From Microbulbifer variabilis (GTDB taxonomy: Bacteria > Pseudomonadota > Gammaproteobacteria > Pseudomonadales > Cellvibrionaceae), in NCBI RefSeq assembly GCF_023716485.1, contig NZ_CP092418.1, positions 3,690,501 to 3,754,500 on the forward strand: a stretch of DNA of 64,000 nucleotides. The letters are read 5' to 3'. The notes beneath the pieces are model-generated. The model did no database searches, had not been told where the DNA came from, and was given only the letters and a program-made list of their open reading frames with translations. The translations under genes and the position numbers were made by a program. Of this stretch, positions 62,574-64,000 are shown in pieces. Numbering within the stretch: the stretch's first letter is position 1; each line of letters begins with the position of its first letter.

Positions 62574-64000
62574 TTATGCCTCTAAAGCGGAAGCGGTTGC
62601 TGGTTGGTGTTTCTGTGACTCTTGCTCTGCGAGCCAAAGGGGATTAGTCAGGTCTCCACCGACAATGGGGACCGGGCGTTCAGCGCTGTCATCGTAACCT
62701 TGACGCAGGCGCACGCGATTAATACAAACGCGCTCGATATGGGGACGGAACAAATTAAACTGCTGGAAACGCTCCGCCATACCGCCATTATCTCGCTGTG
62801 CGGATTCTTGATATCGGCGTAGGACCTTGGCTAAGACTCCGTAGAATTTCCTTTCCTCTAGGCCAATCTCTGTCATTAATTGGGCGGACAGATAGCGCAG
62901 CACTGTGACAAAGTGACCGGTAAACAGGTCGTGAATAATGTAATTAGCAGGCAATTGATCGAGAACTTGTGCCGCCGATTCCGGTAGGTCCGCACGATCA
63001 GGGAAATCACCCTGAGCGAGACGCAGATCTCCCTGGAAATCCTTCAGAAGAACACGAACAACTTTGTTGTCGCGTAATACCAGCGTTAGGTTTTGCGAGT
63101 GAGCTACCAAACCTATGCCATAACGGCTAAGCAGGTGATAAAGAGGCACCACCGTAGCGTCGAATAGCTGCTCAAGCCAGGCTTCTACTGAAAGGCCGGA
63201 GGCTTCAATCAGAGCAGAAATTACAGACTTACCGCTGCTATCTTTCTGTAATAACGCGGCCATTAAAAGATGGCGCTCGCCCTCAGCACACAAGCTTGCC
63301 GGGCTCTGCCTCCAGGTAGCTCCCAGTAATTCACGGTAACGATAGGGCGCGCCCTTTATCGACTCTTGGTGTAAGTGCGGTACATGCAGGCCAGCTACTT
63401 CTTGAAGAACACCGGTGCCCCGCGATTGTAATTGCTCATCACGCTCACAGAGTAACTGCATCCATTCAGATAACGCCGGTCCGCAGCGCATAAACTTGCC
63501 TGGAATTCCACGGTAGCAGGAAGTATTCAATACCGTTAATGGCAACTTCACATGGAGAGCCTGCGGGCGTTTCAAGTTGGACAAGGTACGTAGTGAAACC
63601 TGCGGCAAATATTCATCGCCAAACTCACCGAGTAAAACCAAGTCATCACTAAAAATCTGTTGTGCATAATGCTGACTAATATGATGCTGCCATTGCCATG
63701 GATGCACCGGCAAGGGCAAAAACTCTTGCCAGTTAACCCCTTTCTCACGACATTTATCGTCCAGCTGCTGTAACTGTGATTCACTCAAGCTTTCTGCCAA
63801 TAGCTGAGGCCAATCCCACAGGTCGCTATTGCCACTCACAGCGAGATCCCGGCGAACAGCAAGCCATAACAGCCTGACCCCCTGAGCGGCCTCTGTACCA
63901 TAGGCGTTAAACTCTTGTGCGCCCCAACCGATACGGCCTTTATTCACCATAGCCTTAGGATGCCCATCCAGTAGGCACTGCAATTTTTCATCAGTTAGTG
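62574..64000 (-). CDS. IucA/IucC-family NIS siderophore synthetase, 5' end cut by window edge
   Basis: The frame is open to base 64000; the visible 475 residues begin TDEKLQCLLDGHPKAMVNKG. GHPKAMVNKGRIGWG is the family's ATP/substrate motif, PLPVHPWQWQH and SLRTLSNLKRPQALHVKLPL follow, and the C-terminal FerricIucT-like domain includes LVAHSQNLTLVL and LKDFQGDLRL. Roughly 100-150 N-terminal residues are missing. These ATP-dependent enzymes join citrate or dicarboxylates to hydroxylated amines. Coupling to the IucD-like gene indicates an aerobactin-type or related hydroxamate siderophore. Confidence 0.92.
   Translation of the reverse strand, partial: LTDEKLQCLLDGHPKAMVNKGRIGWGAQEFNAYGTEAAQGVRLLWLAVRRDLAVSGNSDLWDWPQLLAESLSESQLQQLDDKCREKGVNWQEFLPLPVHPWQWQHHISQHYAQQIFSDDLVLLGEFGDEYLPQVSLRTLSNLKRPQALHVKLPLTVLNTSCYRGIPGKFMRCGPALSEWMQLLCERDEQLQSRGTGVLQEVAGLHVPHLHQESIKGAPYRYRELLGATWRQSPASLCAEGERHLLMAALLQKDSSGKSVISALIEASGLSVEAWLEQLFDATVVPLYHLLSRYGIGLVAHSQNLTLVLRDNKVVRVLLKDFQGDLRLAQGDFPDRADLPESAAQVLDQLPANYIIHDLFTGHFVTVLRYLSAQLMTEIGLEERKFYGVLAKVLRRYQESAQRDNGGMAERFQQFNLFRPHIERVCINRVRLRQGYDDSAERPVPIVGGDLTNPLWLAEQESQKHQPATASALEA

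Overview
The window looks like the chromosome of a marine gammaproteobacterium. The closest match I can suggest is the Cellvibrionales, Microbulbifer-like. This rests on conserved gammaproteobacterial blocks (miaB-phoH-ybeY-corC-lnt and ybeL/leuS-lptE-holA), a complete Entner-Doudoroff operon, GlcNAc catabolism genes and a full curli locus. The genus is inference. No rRNA, tRNA, CRISPR array, insertion sequence or prophage was recognised.

Left edge (1-6.9 kb): a large Rhs protein on the minus strand carries an AT-rich C-terminal toxin domain with the Arg / STS / ExE signature of arginine-type ADP-ribosyltransferases. Its stop codon overlaps the start of an ADP-ribosylglycohydrolase gene that runs off the window. 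This looks like a polymorphic toxin paired with an enzymatic immunity protein, comparable to Tre1/Tri1.

Central carbon (6.9-18.5 kb): edd-zwf-pgl-eda-gap-pyk form one minus-strand Entner-Doudoroff and lower-glycolysis block. Two HexR-type palindromes lie far upstream of edd in a long leader. Next to it are a LacI-type regulator, nagA and a SIS-type nagB-II.

Housekeeping (18.6-37.5 kb): this stretch holds a DUF6279 lipoprotein, an aminotransferase, a translationally coupled LpxH-like/OlsF-like lipid pair, DUF1820, miaB-phoH-ybeY-corC-lnt, a TIGR01777 epimerase, a YdcF-type protein coupled to a YbeL-type zinc ribbon, and leuS-lptE-holA.

Curli (37.5-42 kb): csgD-E-F-G and then csgB-csgA all lie on the minus strand, with no csgC. 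The CsgA-like subunit is unusually long, with about 30 half-repeats.

Phosphonate island (44.4-53.9 kb): a TonB-dependent receptor faces away from a membrane transporter, a TIGR03364-type flavin oxidase, an HD-domain oxygenase, phosphonoacetaldehyde hydrolase (phnX) and a GntR/UTRA regulator. A separate gene follows for an exported phosphodiesterase fused to a hemopexin-like propeller. Three copies of a TGGTCTAGACCA-type palindrome sit directly behind -10-like hexamers before the receptor, the transporter operon and the phosphodiesterase, which suggests one regulon. No phnW or phnY is present. This is the strongest candidate here for an undescribed system, probably capture and breakdown of a phosphonate-bearing polymer or ester.

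Right end (53.9-64 kb): an SDR, an Orn/Lys/Arg decarboxylase, pldA with a NUDIX gene, an unrecognised gene, an orphan protein with endonuclease/exonuclease/phosphatase-fold motifs, and the end of a hydroxamate siderophore operon (IucA/IucC-type synthetase cut by the window edge, then an IucD-type monooxygenase).
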